A DNA stretch of 64,000 nucleotides from Sphingobacterium zeae (lineage in GTDB: Bacteria; Bacteroidota; Bacteroidia; Sphingobacteriales; Sphingobacteriaceae), in assembly GCF_030818895.1 (NCBI RefSeq), contig NZ_JAUTBA010000001.1, positions 434,001 to 498,000 of the forward strand. The letters are read 5' to 3'. The notes under the pieces were generated by a model that was not told the DNA's origin, ran no database searches, and worked only from the letters and a program-made list of their open reading frames with translations. Of this stretch, positions 55,277 to 64,000 are shown in pieces (the stretch's first letter is position 1; the number at the start of each line of letters is the position of its first letter). The position numbers were made by a program, and so were the translations under genes.

Positions 55277-57172
55277 ATGAAGCCTATTTTAAAATGGATC
55301 CTTGGTGTTATAGCATTTATCCTGTTGGTTTTGGCTGGCGGTATTTGGTATTTTAGCCACAAGTGGAAGCCACTTTTGGACACAAAACTCAAACAATTGG
55401 TGTCACAGGCAACAGACAGTCTGTATTCCATACAATACGACGATATCCATGTCAATTTAGTCCTTGGCAATGTAACAATAGATAATTTACATCTCGTTCC
55501 AGATAGTACAGTTTATAGGAAACTCGTACTGGCACAAAAAGCGCCCGACAATCGTTTTGAGGTCGCTGTAAATAGATTAAAAATAAAAAGCTTTGGCATC
55601 CGGAGGGTTTTGATGGACAAGGAGCTTTTCTTACATGATATTACAGTGGAGACGCCAAAGATCCATGTGATCAATGAGGTTCATAGCTACAATGACACAG
55701 TCAGCAGCGGGCCCAAAAAGCCGCTTTACGAAAAGATAAAAGACAATCTTAAAAAAATTCAAGTGGAGGCGGTTAACCTCAATAATATTGATTTTAAATA
55801 TACTCAGGTTCAAAAGGGTGTTCATCAGGATTTTGAGATCAAAAAGGTAATGGTCCGAATAGATGATGTATTAATAGATTCGACCTCCGAACAAGACAGC
55901 CAACGCTTTTATCACAGTAAAATGGTGGATATTCAAGTACCTGGTTTTACGTATAAAACTCCCGATGGCTTTTACAAGGTGAACTTTGATCAGTTGAAAA
56001 TTAATAGTAAAAGCCGGAATGTGCTGTTAACAAAAGTTGCTTATCAGCCAACATTGAATAAAGCTGCCTATTACAGGAAGAAAGGTGAAGGAGGAAGTTA
56101 TATGGTATTAAAAATGGACACCTTGCTCCTGACAGGCTTCAATTTTGCAGCACTTTCGCGCGATAAAAAAGTATACACAAAGCATGCGCTTGTGAAGAAT
56201 GGAACACTTTCGATTTATAGTGACAAGCATTATAAAAGCGCGCCCACCAGCCATATTGGACATGCTCCGCACATGAAGTTGATGAAGCTATCAACACGAA
56301 TGGGAATTGATTCATTAATCCTCGAAAATATGGGTATTTCGTATTCCGAAATGAGCGATGAATACAGTCAGATCGGTACAATTACATTCGATCATACTTA
56401 TGGTACAATATCTAATATCACAAATGACTCCACAAAACTAAAAAAGCAGAAGCTGATGCGTGCAAATCTGCATAGTAATTTTATGAATGCAGGTAGGCTA
56501 AATGCCAACTTTGTATTTGATATGACATCCAAAGTGGGCGCTTACACCTACAAGGGAACGCTTGGAAAGATGGATCTACCTGTAATAAACAAGATGATTC
56601 GCCCATTGTTGAATGTTGAAGTCAAATCTGGAAATCTAAAGCAGATTAGTTTTGACATTTTTGCCACTGATTATCGGAGCAAAGGAACATTTAAAATGGA
56701 TTATGACGACCTCAAGGTAAATATACTGACTGAAGTCGGCGACGACGGGCGGCGTGAAAAGAAAGGCCTGCTTTCTTTTATGATTAATCAGGTTCTGTTT
56801 AATCCCAGTAACCCTGATTTGTATGGAAAATATACGGTCGGGCATATTAATAAGCGGCGCGACCCGAATCATCCGTTTTTTAAAGCATTATGGCAGACGT
56901 TATTGGTTGGGATCAAACAATGTGTCGGTCTTGGCCCAGAGCGTGAGGCCAAATTGATGAATACCGCTGGAAAGGTTGAAAAAGTAGTGAGTGGAGTGAG
57001 CAAGGCGAAAAAGATGATTTCAAGTATATTTAAAAAACACAAAACTCCTGAAGAGCTCCTGAAGGAAGAGAAGGAAGATGATGCCAAAGCGGCTGCAAAG
57101 ATTGAAGAGAAACGAAAGCGTAATCGTGAAAAGGCTGAAAAAGAACTTGAAAAAGAAGGTACAGATAATTGA
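55277..57172 (+). CDS. AsmA/DUF748-like envelope protein
   Basis: From ATG 55277 the 631-aa product has one N-terminal membrane anchor (ILGVIAFILLVLAGGIWYF) and then a long beta-rich body with AsmA-type features: DDIHVNLVLGNVTIDNLHLV, LVLAQKAPDNRFEVAVNRLK, IKKVMVRIDDVLIDSTS, VKSGNLKQISFDIFATDYRS. It ends in a highly charged Lys/Glu-rich tail (from about residue 600). AsmA-like proteins bridge or span the periplasm and help move lipids or assemble the outer membrane. It is divergent from the DUF3142 gene (95-base gap) and precedes trkH. Confidence 0.75.
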   Translation: MKPILKWILGVIAFILLVLAGGIWYFSHKWKPLLDTKLKQLVSQATDSLYSIQYDDIHVNLVLGNVTIDNLHLVPDSTVYRKLVLAQKAPDNRFEVAVNRLKIKSFGIRRVLMDKELFLHDITVETPKIHVINEVHSYNDTVSSGPKKPLYEKIKDNLKKIQVEAVNLNNIDFKYTQVQKGVHQDFEIKKVMVRIDDVLIDSTSEQDSQRFYHSKMVDIQVPGFTYKTPDGFYKVNFDQLKINSKSRNVLLTKVAYQPTLNKAAYYRKKGEGGSYMVLKMDTLLLTGFNFAALSRDKKVYTKHALVKNGTLSIYSDKHYKSAPTSHIGHAPHMKLMKLSTRMGIDSLILENMGISYSEMSDEYSQIGTITFDHTYGTISNITNDSTKLKKQKLMRANLHSNFMNAGRLNANFVFDMTSKVGAYTYKGTLGKMDLPVINKMIRPLLNVEVKSGNLKQISFDIFATDYRSKGTFKMDYDDLKVNILTEVGDDGRREKKGLLSFMINQVLFNPSNPDLYGKYTVGHINKRRDPNHPFFKALWQTLLVGIKQCVGLGPEREAKLMNTAGKVEKVVSGVSKAKKMISSIFKKHKTPEELLKEEKEDDAKAAAKIEEKRKRNREKAEKELEKEGTDN

Positions 57173-57290
57173 TCGTCCGTTTCACGTGAAAAGCTTTCGT
57201 AAACGCTGATTGAATGGAGAATTCAGTGGCTATGGCAAGCATAGAAGACAGATTTGCATTTTTTAGCAGATTTGTCTAGTTTACGGTATC

Positions 57291-59081
57291 ATGATAGATT
57301 CGATTTTAAGTTTTATTCGATTTGTTTTCAAGTACAAAAATGGCCTTGTGGACAAAGTCATGTTTTATGCAAGCATGATGTGCGCTGCGATAGTCCTCTT
57401 TAATGTGGGATATGTCACGGACAAAGTGCTCGGGGAGTTGCTGGGTACAATGATCCATCATCTTTTTTTTATCCTCTTTTTTATGATTGCGCTGCGCGAA
57501 TCGTCCTCCATTTATGCGCTTCGAAAAATTGCCGTGGAGCATTATTCGGGAATAGTTATCCTCGCTTATTTTATATTTATTCTTATCGCACGTTTTTCGG
57601 GATTTGGAGCGCTCGCAGTATTTTCCAGGGAACAATGGATCTATTTGGGCATCTACTTAATTTTCATTGCCGAACTGTCGAAAAGTACCCTTTTCTTTGA
57701 TAATTTTTATTTTAATCCAACCATACTGTTTGTCATAAGTTTCCTGGTGCTAATCTTAATTGGAACAGTACTGCTGATGTTGCCAAGGACCACGATGGAA
57801 GCTCCGCTGTCCTTCGTCGACGCATTGTTTATGGCGACGAGTGCCGTATGTATCACAGGTCTGTCCGTTGCCGACATTTCAACTAATTTTAGTATGTTCG
57901 GGCAGACAGTGGTGATTGTTCTAATACAGGTGGGCGGATTGGGCATTATGACCTTCACAGGCTTTTTTGGCTATTTTTTTTCCGGGGGATTTTCCTATAA
58001 GAACCAGTTGATGTTTGGTGAAATCTTAGGCGAAAGTAAGGTTGCCTCGGTGATTAAGACATTACTCACAATGATCTTTATCACATTATTGTTCGAGTTT
58101 CTTGGGGCAATACTCATCTTCAGTACTTTAGATCGTGCAAATTTTCCAAATTTGGGAAGTATGGTTTTCTTCTCTACCTTTCATTCCATATCTTCTTTCT
58201 GCAATGCTGGTTTTTCAATTCTATCAGGAGGAATTACCAATGATGCCTATAAATTTAACTACCCTTTTCAATTGGCTTTGTCCGCATTGTTTATTCTTGG
58301 CGGACTGGGCTTCGGAATTGTATTAAATTTTTACACCTATATCAAAGAGTCCATCCTGCTTTATTATCATCGCTGGGTGACAAAGAAAAGCTATAAACAC
58401 AAAGCCTGGAATTTTAGTTTCAATTCTAAGTTGGTCTTAGCATGTAACGCGGTTATTATTGTAGCAGCGACTTTATTCTTTTATTTTTTGGAACATGGAA
58501 ACACACTTTCTCTCGAAAAGGGGCTTGAAGGCGAATGGGCGACTTCTTTTTTTATGGCTAATGCAGCACGCTCAGCAGGATACAATAGTGTCGACCTGAG
58601 TTTTGTGACTGCCCCTACTGTTTTTATCATTATGGTTTTAATGTGGGTGGGAGCTTCTCCGGGATCGACGGGAGGTGGGGTGAAAGTAACAACAGTGGCC
58701 GTGTCACTGATGAATATTATATCGTTGGCTAAAGGAAAGGAATACATCGAGATTTTCAAAAGACGGATAGCCAATGAATCTGTTCATAAAGCATTTGCAA
58801 TTATCCTGCTTTCCCTGTTTGTTGTCGGATGTAGCTGCTTCTCTTTGATTTTTACGGATCCGGATAAGAGTATGAAAGCATTACTGTTTGAGGCGCTATC
58901 GGCCTATACTACCTGTGGGTTAAGTTTAGGAATCACAGCATCATTAAGTATGGGTGGTAAATTAATTATCGCTATAACTATGCTCATTGGACGGGTGGGA
59001 ATGCTAACCTTGTTGGTCGCGTTCATTAAAAATTCAAAGCGGAGAAATATTGTATTTCCGGAAGAAAAGATCTTGTTTTAA
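57291..59081 (+). CDS. trkH: TrkH/KtrB-family potassium transporter
   Basis: The 596-aa membrane protein has about twelve hydrophobic segments and the four P-loop repeats typical of TrkH: FMATSAVCITGLSVADIS, FHSISSFCNAGFSILSGG, ANAARSAGYNSVDLS and SAYTTCGLSLGITASL, with selectivity glycines near each. It imports K+ (or Na+/K+) into the cytoplasm under control of the TrkA/KtrA ring. It has about 110 extra N-terminal residues compared with KtrB. The trkA gene follows after 126 bases. Confidence 0.93.
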   Translation: MIDSILSFIRFVFKYKNGLVDKVMFYASMMCAAIVLFNVGYVTDKVLGELLGTMIHHLFFILFFMIALRESSSIYALRKIAVEHYSGIVILAYFIFILIARFSGFGALAVFSREQWIYLGIYLIFIAELSKSTLFFDNFYFNPTILFVISFLVLILIGTVLLMLPRTTMEAPLSFVDALFMATSAVCITGLSVADISTNFSMFGQTVVIVLIQVGGLGIMTFTGFFGYFFSGGFSYKNQLMFGEILGESKVASVIKTLLTMIFITLLFEFLGAILIFSTLDRANFPNLGSMVFFSTFHSISSFCNAGFSILSGGITNDAYKFNYPFQLALSALFILGGLGFGIVLNFYTYIKESILLYYHRWVTKKSYKHKAWNFSFNSKLVLACNAVIIVAATLFFYFLEHGNTLSLEKGLEGEWATSFFMANAARSAGYNSVDLSFVTAPTVFIIMVLMWVGASPGSTGGGVKVTTVAVSLMNIISLAKGKEYIEIFKRRIANESVHKAFAIILLSLFVVGCSCFSLIFTDPDKSMKALLFEALSAYTTCGLSLGITASLSMGGKLIIAITMLIGRVGMLTLLVAFIKNSKRRNIVFPEEKILF

Positions 59082-59207
59082 TCAGACTGAAAAGCGTTTT
59101 GACGAACTTTTGATTAACTTATCCCAGCAATTAGCCTATAGGTTGAAAGGAAGCTGTATGTCGAAATATAGCTTGGAAATAACAGTAAATTTATTTTAGT
59201 TTGGGAT

Positions 59208-59895
59208 ATGAAGTATATTGTTTTAGGATTGGGACACTTTGGACGTTCTTTGGGGGTACACCTAACTGAACTTGGCCACGAGGTGATTGGAGCCGACCGA
59301 AAGCTCAGTATCGTCGAACAGTTAAAGGACAAGATAACACACACCGTTTGTTTAGATACAACCGATCGAGAAGCGGTTTCGTCATTACCGCTTAAAGATG
59401 CGCATGCTGTTATTGTAGCTATCGGAGAAGATGAAGGAGCATCGCTTATGACCGTAGCGCTCTTAAAGCAATTGAAAGTAAAAAGAATCATTGGGGCGTA
59501 TTGTTTCAGAGCTTCAAAAAACTGTTCTGGAGGCAATGGAAATCAACGAGTATATTATGCCCGAAGAAGAAGCCGCCGAGCGACTAGCCATGCGATTGGA
59601 TAATATTGATATCGTTGATTCGTTCAAGGTTTCGGATAAATATTCTATTGTAGAAACTAAAGTGCCGGCCCGTTATGTGGGCATGACATTGCGTGAAGCG
59701 AACTTGACCAACATATACAAAGTGATTGTACTGACGACGGTCAAGATCACAGACGTAAAAAAGGATGGCGTGACAAAAGAGCAAAAAGAGGCTTCGGGAA
59801 TAGCAATATCCGAAACTATGATGGAAGAAGGCGATATTTTGGTTGTTTTTGGCGAACTATCCAATATTAATAAGTTAATTCAAAAAGGAGAATAA
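59208..59895 (+). pseudogene. trkA: TrkA K+ uptake regulator, frameshifted
   Basis: The RCK_N part (MKYIVLGLGHFGRSLGVHLT, VIGADRKLSIVEQLKDKI, DAHAVIVAIGEDEGASLMTV) is in frame from 59208 as far as VKRIIG. The rest, SELQKTVLEAMEINEYIMPE and the RCK_C domain (KVPARYVGMTLREANLTN to DILVVFGELSNI), continues in the next frame to 59895. One extra G in the GGGG run at 59493-59496 explains the shift: with three G the reading is IIGRIVSEL. The joined protein would be about 228 aa, a normal TrkA length. This could be a sequence error or a real mutation that leaves an inactive trkA beside an intact trkH. Confidence 0.9.
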
Positions 59896-59898
59896 AAT

Positions 59899-60219
59899 AT
59901 GTTATTGACAACAACAAGTACTATCGAAGGGCACCAAATTGAACGTTATCTGGGAATTGTCTCTTCCGAAGTAGTTTTAGGTGCTAATGCGATAAAAGAC
60001 ATGATGGCCGGATTTCGTGATTTTTTTGGTGGCAGATCCAATTCGTATGAACGCGCTTTTCAAGAGACCCGAGAAGCGGCGCTACGTGAGCTTGAAGACC
60101 GGGCACGCGCGTTGGGGGCAGATGCTGTTGTTGGAGTGCGACTGGATTTTCAAACAGTTGGAACAGGGGGCATGATGATGGTAGGAGCCACTGGGACAGC
60201 TGTTAAAATGCGATCTTAA
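59899..60219 (+). CDS. YbjQ-family (UPF0145) protein
   Basis: The 106-aa protein matches YbjQ: MLLTTTSTIEGHQIERYLGI, VSSEVVLGANAIKDMMAGF, the RDFFGGRSNSYERAFQETRE segment, EDRARALGADAVVGVRLDF and the C-terminal MMMVGATGTAVKM. It forms pentamers in known structures and is called a heavy-metal-binding domain, with no defined function. The start is only 3 bases past the trkA stop, so it belongs to the trk operon. Confidence 0.93.
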   Translation: MLLTTTSTIEGHQIERYLGIVSSEVVLGANAIKDMMAGFRDFFGGRSNSYERAFQETREAALRELEDRARALGADAVVGVRLDFQTVGTGGMMMVGATGTAVKMRS

Positions 60220-60542
60220 CTACACAGCGCCCTGAATAATGTTAGGGCTGTTTAGGGATATTAAAGGGAGTCATATTGCGCATTCAGCTTTAATAGCGGG
60301 TGTAACTCGATCTCGTTAGCAATCTACGCGATAATTATAATTGTATATAAAGCCAAATTTATCTAAGTTTGGCTTTTAAGACTTTTAAACAACCTAAGAG
60401 GATAAATGAAATCATCTGGATTTATCAGAATCACGTGTAATGCGTTCATACATACATTGGAATATGAACGACGAATGGACAGTTATATCGTAAGTTGAAT
60501 AAATTAGATAGCTTCATCAACTTTAAAGACAAATTTATACGG
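60220..60542. other. Intergenic region before the YfhO-type gene
   Basis: A 323-base stretch. It contains a terminator-like hairpin at 60349-60376. The rest is AT-rich; I see no other gene, RNA or repeat. Confidence 0.5.
60349..60377 (+). terminator. Terminator hairpin after the trk-ybjQ unit
   Basis: AAAGCCAAA (60349-60357) pairs with TTTGGCTTT (60368-60376), loop of 10, with T at the end and A/T-rich flank. Confidence 0.6.
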
Positions 60543-63024
60543 ATGAAAAATTGGTTTAAGGCAAATTCGGCTCATTTGATTGTTATAGCGATATTCATTG
60601 TGCTGGTATTTTTTTATTTTACTCCTGTTTGGCAAGGTAAAACACTCGCCCAGTCGGATGTGGTACAAGCACAAGCGGCGCAGAAGGAATTATTTGATTT
60701 TAAAGCGAAGGATGGACAAGCGCCTTTGTGGACAAATTCCATGTTCGGGGGGATGCCAACCTATCAAATTTGGCAAGAAAATGAAAATAATATTGGTACC
60801 TATTTCTTAAAAGCCGTTAAGTTCGCCTTTCCGAGCCCAATGGATACGGTTCTGTTTTATTTGTTGGGAGCTTATTTTCTCTTTAGCGTGTTACGCATCA
60901 AGCCCTGGCTGGCTGCGATTGGCGCTGTAGCCATTGCTTTTACGTCCTACAATTTTATCTATATTGAGGCCGGGCACATCACTCGTGCAAATGCAATTGC
61001 ATTTATTCCGCCTGTTATCGCCGCGGTCATTATGTGTTATCGCGGAAGTAAGCTGTGGGGACCTGTATTGTTAGCCTTGTTTCTTTCTCTTGAAATTCGT
61101 GTCAACCACTTGCAAACGACCTATTATCTTTTGATGCTCCTTATGGTATATGTGATTTTTACATTCATAGATGCGCTGAAACAAAATCAACTGAAGGCGT
61201 TTTTTATTGCCTCCGGGAGGCAGGTTTTGGCAGTTGTCATTGCTTTGATGGTCAATGCTTCTATTTTATTGCCTACCTGGGAGTATAGTAAATTAAGTAC
61301 CCGAGGACATGCCAATATCACAAAGGTGGATAATGCCAATACCAAAGAGAAAGGGCTTGATAAAGAGTATGCTTATGAGTGGAGCCAAGGAATTGGTGAG
61401 ACGATTACCTTTTTGATTCCTAATGCCTATGGCGGTTCGACTGGCGGGCAGTTGAACGAGAAGTCACATGTGGCTAAGTTTTTAATGGAAAAGAGGAGGG
61501 GTCTCGGAAGTCCAGGCGGGGCAGTTTGCAGAAGGCATGCCAACCTATTGGGGCGATAAGCGCTTTACCTCAGGGCCATGGTATTTTGGCGCTGGGATCT
61601 TTTTCCTATTTGTTTTAGGTCTCGTTATTGTCAAAGACCGGTTTAAGTGGTGGATTTTGGCAACAACCATTCTAGCATTGTTGCTTTCATTTGGAAGAAA
61701 TTTTACACTCGTATCGGATCTTTTCTTTGATTACTTCCCGATGTATAATAAGTTTAGGGCGGTTGAATCCATCTTGGTTTTGGTTTCTATTACGGTGCCT
61801 ATGATGGCAATTATGGCTGTCAACGAGCTTTTGATACGTGCGAAGGAAATCCCTAACTTAGATAAAAAAGTCCTGTATACCTTTATTGGAGTCGGTGGGT
61901 TCTGTTTGTTGATTGCTATTATGCCCGATCTATTTTTAAACTTTAGAAACGCCGGACATAGCAATCTAATTGAGATGTTAGAGCATAATATAGGCGATAA
62001 AGCCTTTGCAACAGAATTAGCAAACCAGTTAGTGCTAGACCGCAAAGATATTGCGAGCAAAGATGCCTATCGTTCTTTTTTCATTATCCTATTAACATTC
62101 GGTTTTGTATGGGTATTTCTAAAGAAAAAGTTAAGCGAGGGGATATTATTAGGGGCATTATTGGTGTTGTTCCTGTTTGATTTATGGAGTATTGATAAAC
62201 GTTTCTTAAATGATAAATCGTTTATGGGTAAAGGAACTACTGCACAACAGGTATTCCAACAACGTGAGGTAGATCAATTGATATTAATGGATAAAGATTT
62301 AAGTTATCGCGTACTTGATCTGACGTCTGATCCATTTTCGGATGCGCGACCCTCTTATTTCCATAAATCGCTGGGGGGATATCATGCTGCAAAATTGATG
62401 CGCTTTCAGGAAATTTTAGAAAATCAATTTAATGGGGCTCTGAATGAAGATGTTTTAGATATGTTTAACGTACGTTATTTGATTACGACAGATCCTCAGA
62501 ATCAGTCCCAACGTATCGTTAGAAGAAGCACAGCAGCAGGAAATGCATGGTTTGTCGATAAGGTAAATTTTGTAAAAGGGAATGCAGAGGAAATGCAGGC
62601 AATCAGTTCTTTTGATCCCCGTAAAGAGGCTTTCGTCAATCAACAATATCAGAATGAAATTAAAGCGAAGACTTCGAGTGCTTCAACAACTGGGCAGATT
62701 AAACTAACGTCTTACCATCCAGATAAAATGCAATATGAATATACTGCAGCAAATGATGCATTTGCTGTCTTTTCGGAAGTATTTTATGATAAAGGGTGGA
62801 AAGCATATGTGGATGGGAAGGAAACGCCTATCATTCGTGCAGACTATATCCTGAGAGCCTTACAGTTGCCGGCAGGTAATCATAAAGTTGAATTCATCTT
62901 TGATCCAGAGTCGCACAAAATGGGGAATCTATTGACTTTGATCTCCTCCTTCATTCTTGTTGCAGGAATAGGAGCAGCGATTTATCTCACGTTTAAACGA
63001 AATCAAAAGGAAACAGCGGTTTAA
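60543..63024 (+). pseudogene. YfhO-family membrane protein, frameshifted
   Basis: The first part (from ATG 60543, MKNWFKANSAHLIVIAIFIV) runs to about 61497 with membrane helices and the LWTNSMFGGMPTYQIW and ITRANAIAFIPPVIAAV segments typical of YfhO/GT-C-like bacterial membrane proteins. It ends KFLMEKRR, and the matching continuation VSEVQAGQFAEGMPTYWGDK is in the next frame and goes on to 63024. One extra G in the GGGG run at 61498-61501 would explain the shift; with three G the sequence reads EKRRVSEV. Joined it is about 826 aa, with ~13 membrane segments. The function is probably glycosyl transfer or lipid-linked envelope modification. Confidence 0.88.
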
Positions 63025-63038
63025 AGCTGTTCCTTTTT
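63005..63038 (+). terminator. Terminator at the end of the YfhO-type gene
   Basis: AAAAGGAAACAGC (63005-63017) and GCTGTTCCTTTT (63025-63036) pair with a 1-base bulge. The stop codon TAA lies in the loop, and a T run follows. Confidence 0.7.
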
Positions 63039-63048
63039 TAAGCATTTT

Positions 63049-63095
63049 AGAGCTTTAGAATAATTTGAGCTGCGGATCGGTTATTCTAAAGCTCT
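63049..63095 (-). terminator. Terminator hairpin overlapping the rnhB 3' end
   Basis: AGAGCTTTAGAATAA (63049-63063) and TTATTCTAAAGCTCT (63081-63095) are perfect 15-base inverted repeats with a 17-base loop. On the minus strand they cover the last codons and stop of rnhB, so the stem lies partly in the coding sequence. The tail after it (AAAATGCTT) has only a weak T run. Confidence 0.5.
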
Positions 63096-63651
63096 TTCTA
63101 TGATGCGGTGTAGAGCCGTGTGCCAATACAGCTGTTCTGTGCTTAATTGTTGGATACCCTTTGTTGTTGAGCCAGTCGTAATCTGGATACGCTAATGCGA
63201 TGTTGTTCATATACTCATCGCGATAAGTTTTAGCCAGAATTGAAGCTGCGGCGATGGATAGATACTTGCCATCTCCCTTGACAATACAAGTATGCGGAAT
63301 TTGCTGATAAGGAATGAACCTATTGCCATCGACAATGATATACTCCGCTTTTGTCTTTAAGAGATCAAGAGCTTTGTGCATGGCTAAGTAGCTCGCATTG
63401 TGAATATTTATGCGATCGATCTCTTCCGCTGAGACACTGGCAACCGCATAAGCAAGGGCTTCACGTTCAATAATCGGCCGTAGTGCCATTCTTTTTTTCT
63501 CGCTTAGTTGTTTGGAATCATTAAGCAGCTCGTGATGATAGTCTGTCGGGAAAATCACCGCGGCAGCGAAAACAGGTCCTGCCAAACAACCGCGGCCCGC
63601 CTCGTCACAGCCAGCCTCTATCCACTCTTCCTGATAATATGATAATAGCAT
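63055..63651 (-). CDS. rnhB: Ribonuclease HII
   Basis: Cuts RNA in DNA:RNA hybrids and removes single ribonucleotides. The 198-aa protein has the RNase HII motifs: GCDEAGRGCLAGPVFAAAVI (DEAGRG, with the catalytic Asp/Glu pair), NDSKQLSEKKRMAL, VDGNRFIP (DG motif), KGDGKYLSIAAASILAKTYR with the KxDGKxxxIAAASILAK signature, and YPDYDWLNNKGYPTIKHRTA. The C-terminal tail ends DPQLKLF. Confidence 0.97.
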   Translation of the reverse strand: MLLSYYQEEWIEAGCDEAGRGCLAGPVFAAAVIFPTDYHHELLNDSKQLSEKKRMALRPIIEREALAYAVASVSAEEIDRINIHNASYLAMHKALDLLKTKAEYIIVDGNRFIPYQQIPHTCIVKGDGKYLSIAAASILAKTYRDEYMNNIALAYPDYDWLNNKGYPTIKHRTAVLAHGSTPHHRKSFRITDPQLKLF

Positions 63652-63912
63652 GTTCAGTCTTTAAAATAGCCGAAAGTACAAATAAATTTAGAGTTATCTA
63701 TTGTAACTTCTGTGTGAAGATCGCCCATTTACATTAATTAACACTAATAATCCCTTTTTTTGTAAGAATTTGGAGCACCAAACTATGAATTGTAATAATT
63801 TCAATCATACAATAAAGAGGTGTTTCTTTTTTGGATCATATTGGTTTATAAACTTAGGCAATAGTTTTAGAGTCAAGAAGTTATCAATTATAGCAATATA
63901 AAAATACGTATT

Positions 63913-64000
63913 ATGAGAGGCTATATGCTTTTTTTGTTTAGTATGCTGATGGGGTGGACTGTTTATGGCCAGACGAAAAGTGTACAAGGTATGTTGAAAG
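63913..64000 (+). CDS. Exported protein, N-terminal fragment
   Basis: ATG 63913 opens a frame to the window end, with a signal peptide (MRGYMLFLFSMLMGWTVYGQ) and TKSVQGMLK after it. The TxSVQGxxxx beginning is like the CarboxypepD_reg domain of TonB-dependent receptors and related outer-membrane proteins, but too little is present to decide. The rest lies outside the window. Confidence 0.6.
   Translation, partial: MRGYMLFLFSMLMGWTVYGQTKSVQGMLK

Overview
The window is chromosomal DNA of a Bacteroidota bacterium of the Sphingobacteriaceae type, most likely Sphingobacterium. The support is: a 16S rRNA gene with Bacteroidota signature stretches; a 16S-tRNA-Ile(GAT)-tRNA-Ala(TGC)-23S-5S operon; Bacteroidota -7/-33 promoters (TAnnTTTG with an upstream TTG); the divergent Bacteroidota RpoZ; a 29-residue basic protein beside rng that is typical of the phylum; TonB-dependent receptor, CarboxypepD_reg and LytTR/LytS genes; and AT-rich coding sequence. 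I see no intact transposon, prophage or CRISPR array.

Layout. 1-9.5 kb: cut-off CPBP protease, an SH3 lipoprotein, two tandem small outer-membrane-type paralogs, a LytTR regulator and LytS-type kinase tightly coupled to a secreted TPR protein, a TonB-dependent receptor, and a PLP enzyme of the oxoamine-synthase fold. 9.7-17.4 kb: HU protein, membrane TPR protein, 29-aa basic protein and rng; miaA with a Gfo/Idh/MocA oxidoreductase; a hypothetical protein; def; a TRIC/UPF0126 channel. 17.5-24.7 kb: a minus-strand run of HD-PycTM-like protein, ppk1, SdiA-regulated-type lipoprotein and an 866-aa protein with a kinase-like N-terminus and a BamA-like barrel, followed by a small apparently frameshifted gene. 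24.7-31.5 kb: the rRNA operon, preceded by repeat DNA, what looks like a degraded FecR 3' end, and two strong promoters.

31.5-47.8 kb: SRPBCC protein; RsmF-type methylase; bamD-rpoZ-coaBC operon; NifU-type protein; an operon of TPR protein, aroE, metallo-hydrolase and FtsX permease; a major OmpA protein with a sigma-54-like site; then PhoR-like kinase, DUF47 protein and PiT phosphate transporter with a Pho-box-like repeat; psd; a MORN/YwqK protein. 47.8-64 kb: polA and rsgA divergent; a DUF3142 lipoprotein overlapping a large secreted TPR-like protein; an AsmA-like protein; trkH-trkA; YbjQ protein; a YfhO-type membrane protein; rnhB; and the start of an exported protein.

Several genes concern the cell envelope (bamD, BamA-like barrel, OmpA, FtsX, AsmA-like, psd). 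Others concern phosphate and potassium homeostasis (ppk1, PiT-DUF47 with the PhoR-like kinase, trkHA). Two genes (trkA and the YfhO gene) are split by single extra-base frameshifts, each in a GGGG run, and a third small ORF also needs a one-base correction. Sequence error is the first explanation to exclude. Residue numbers are hand counts and family assignments come from reading motifs, not from searches.
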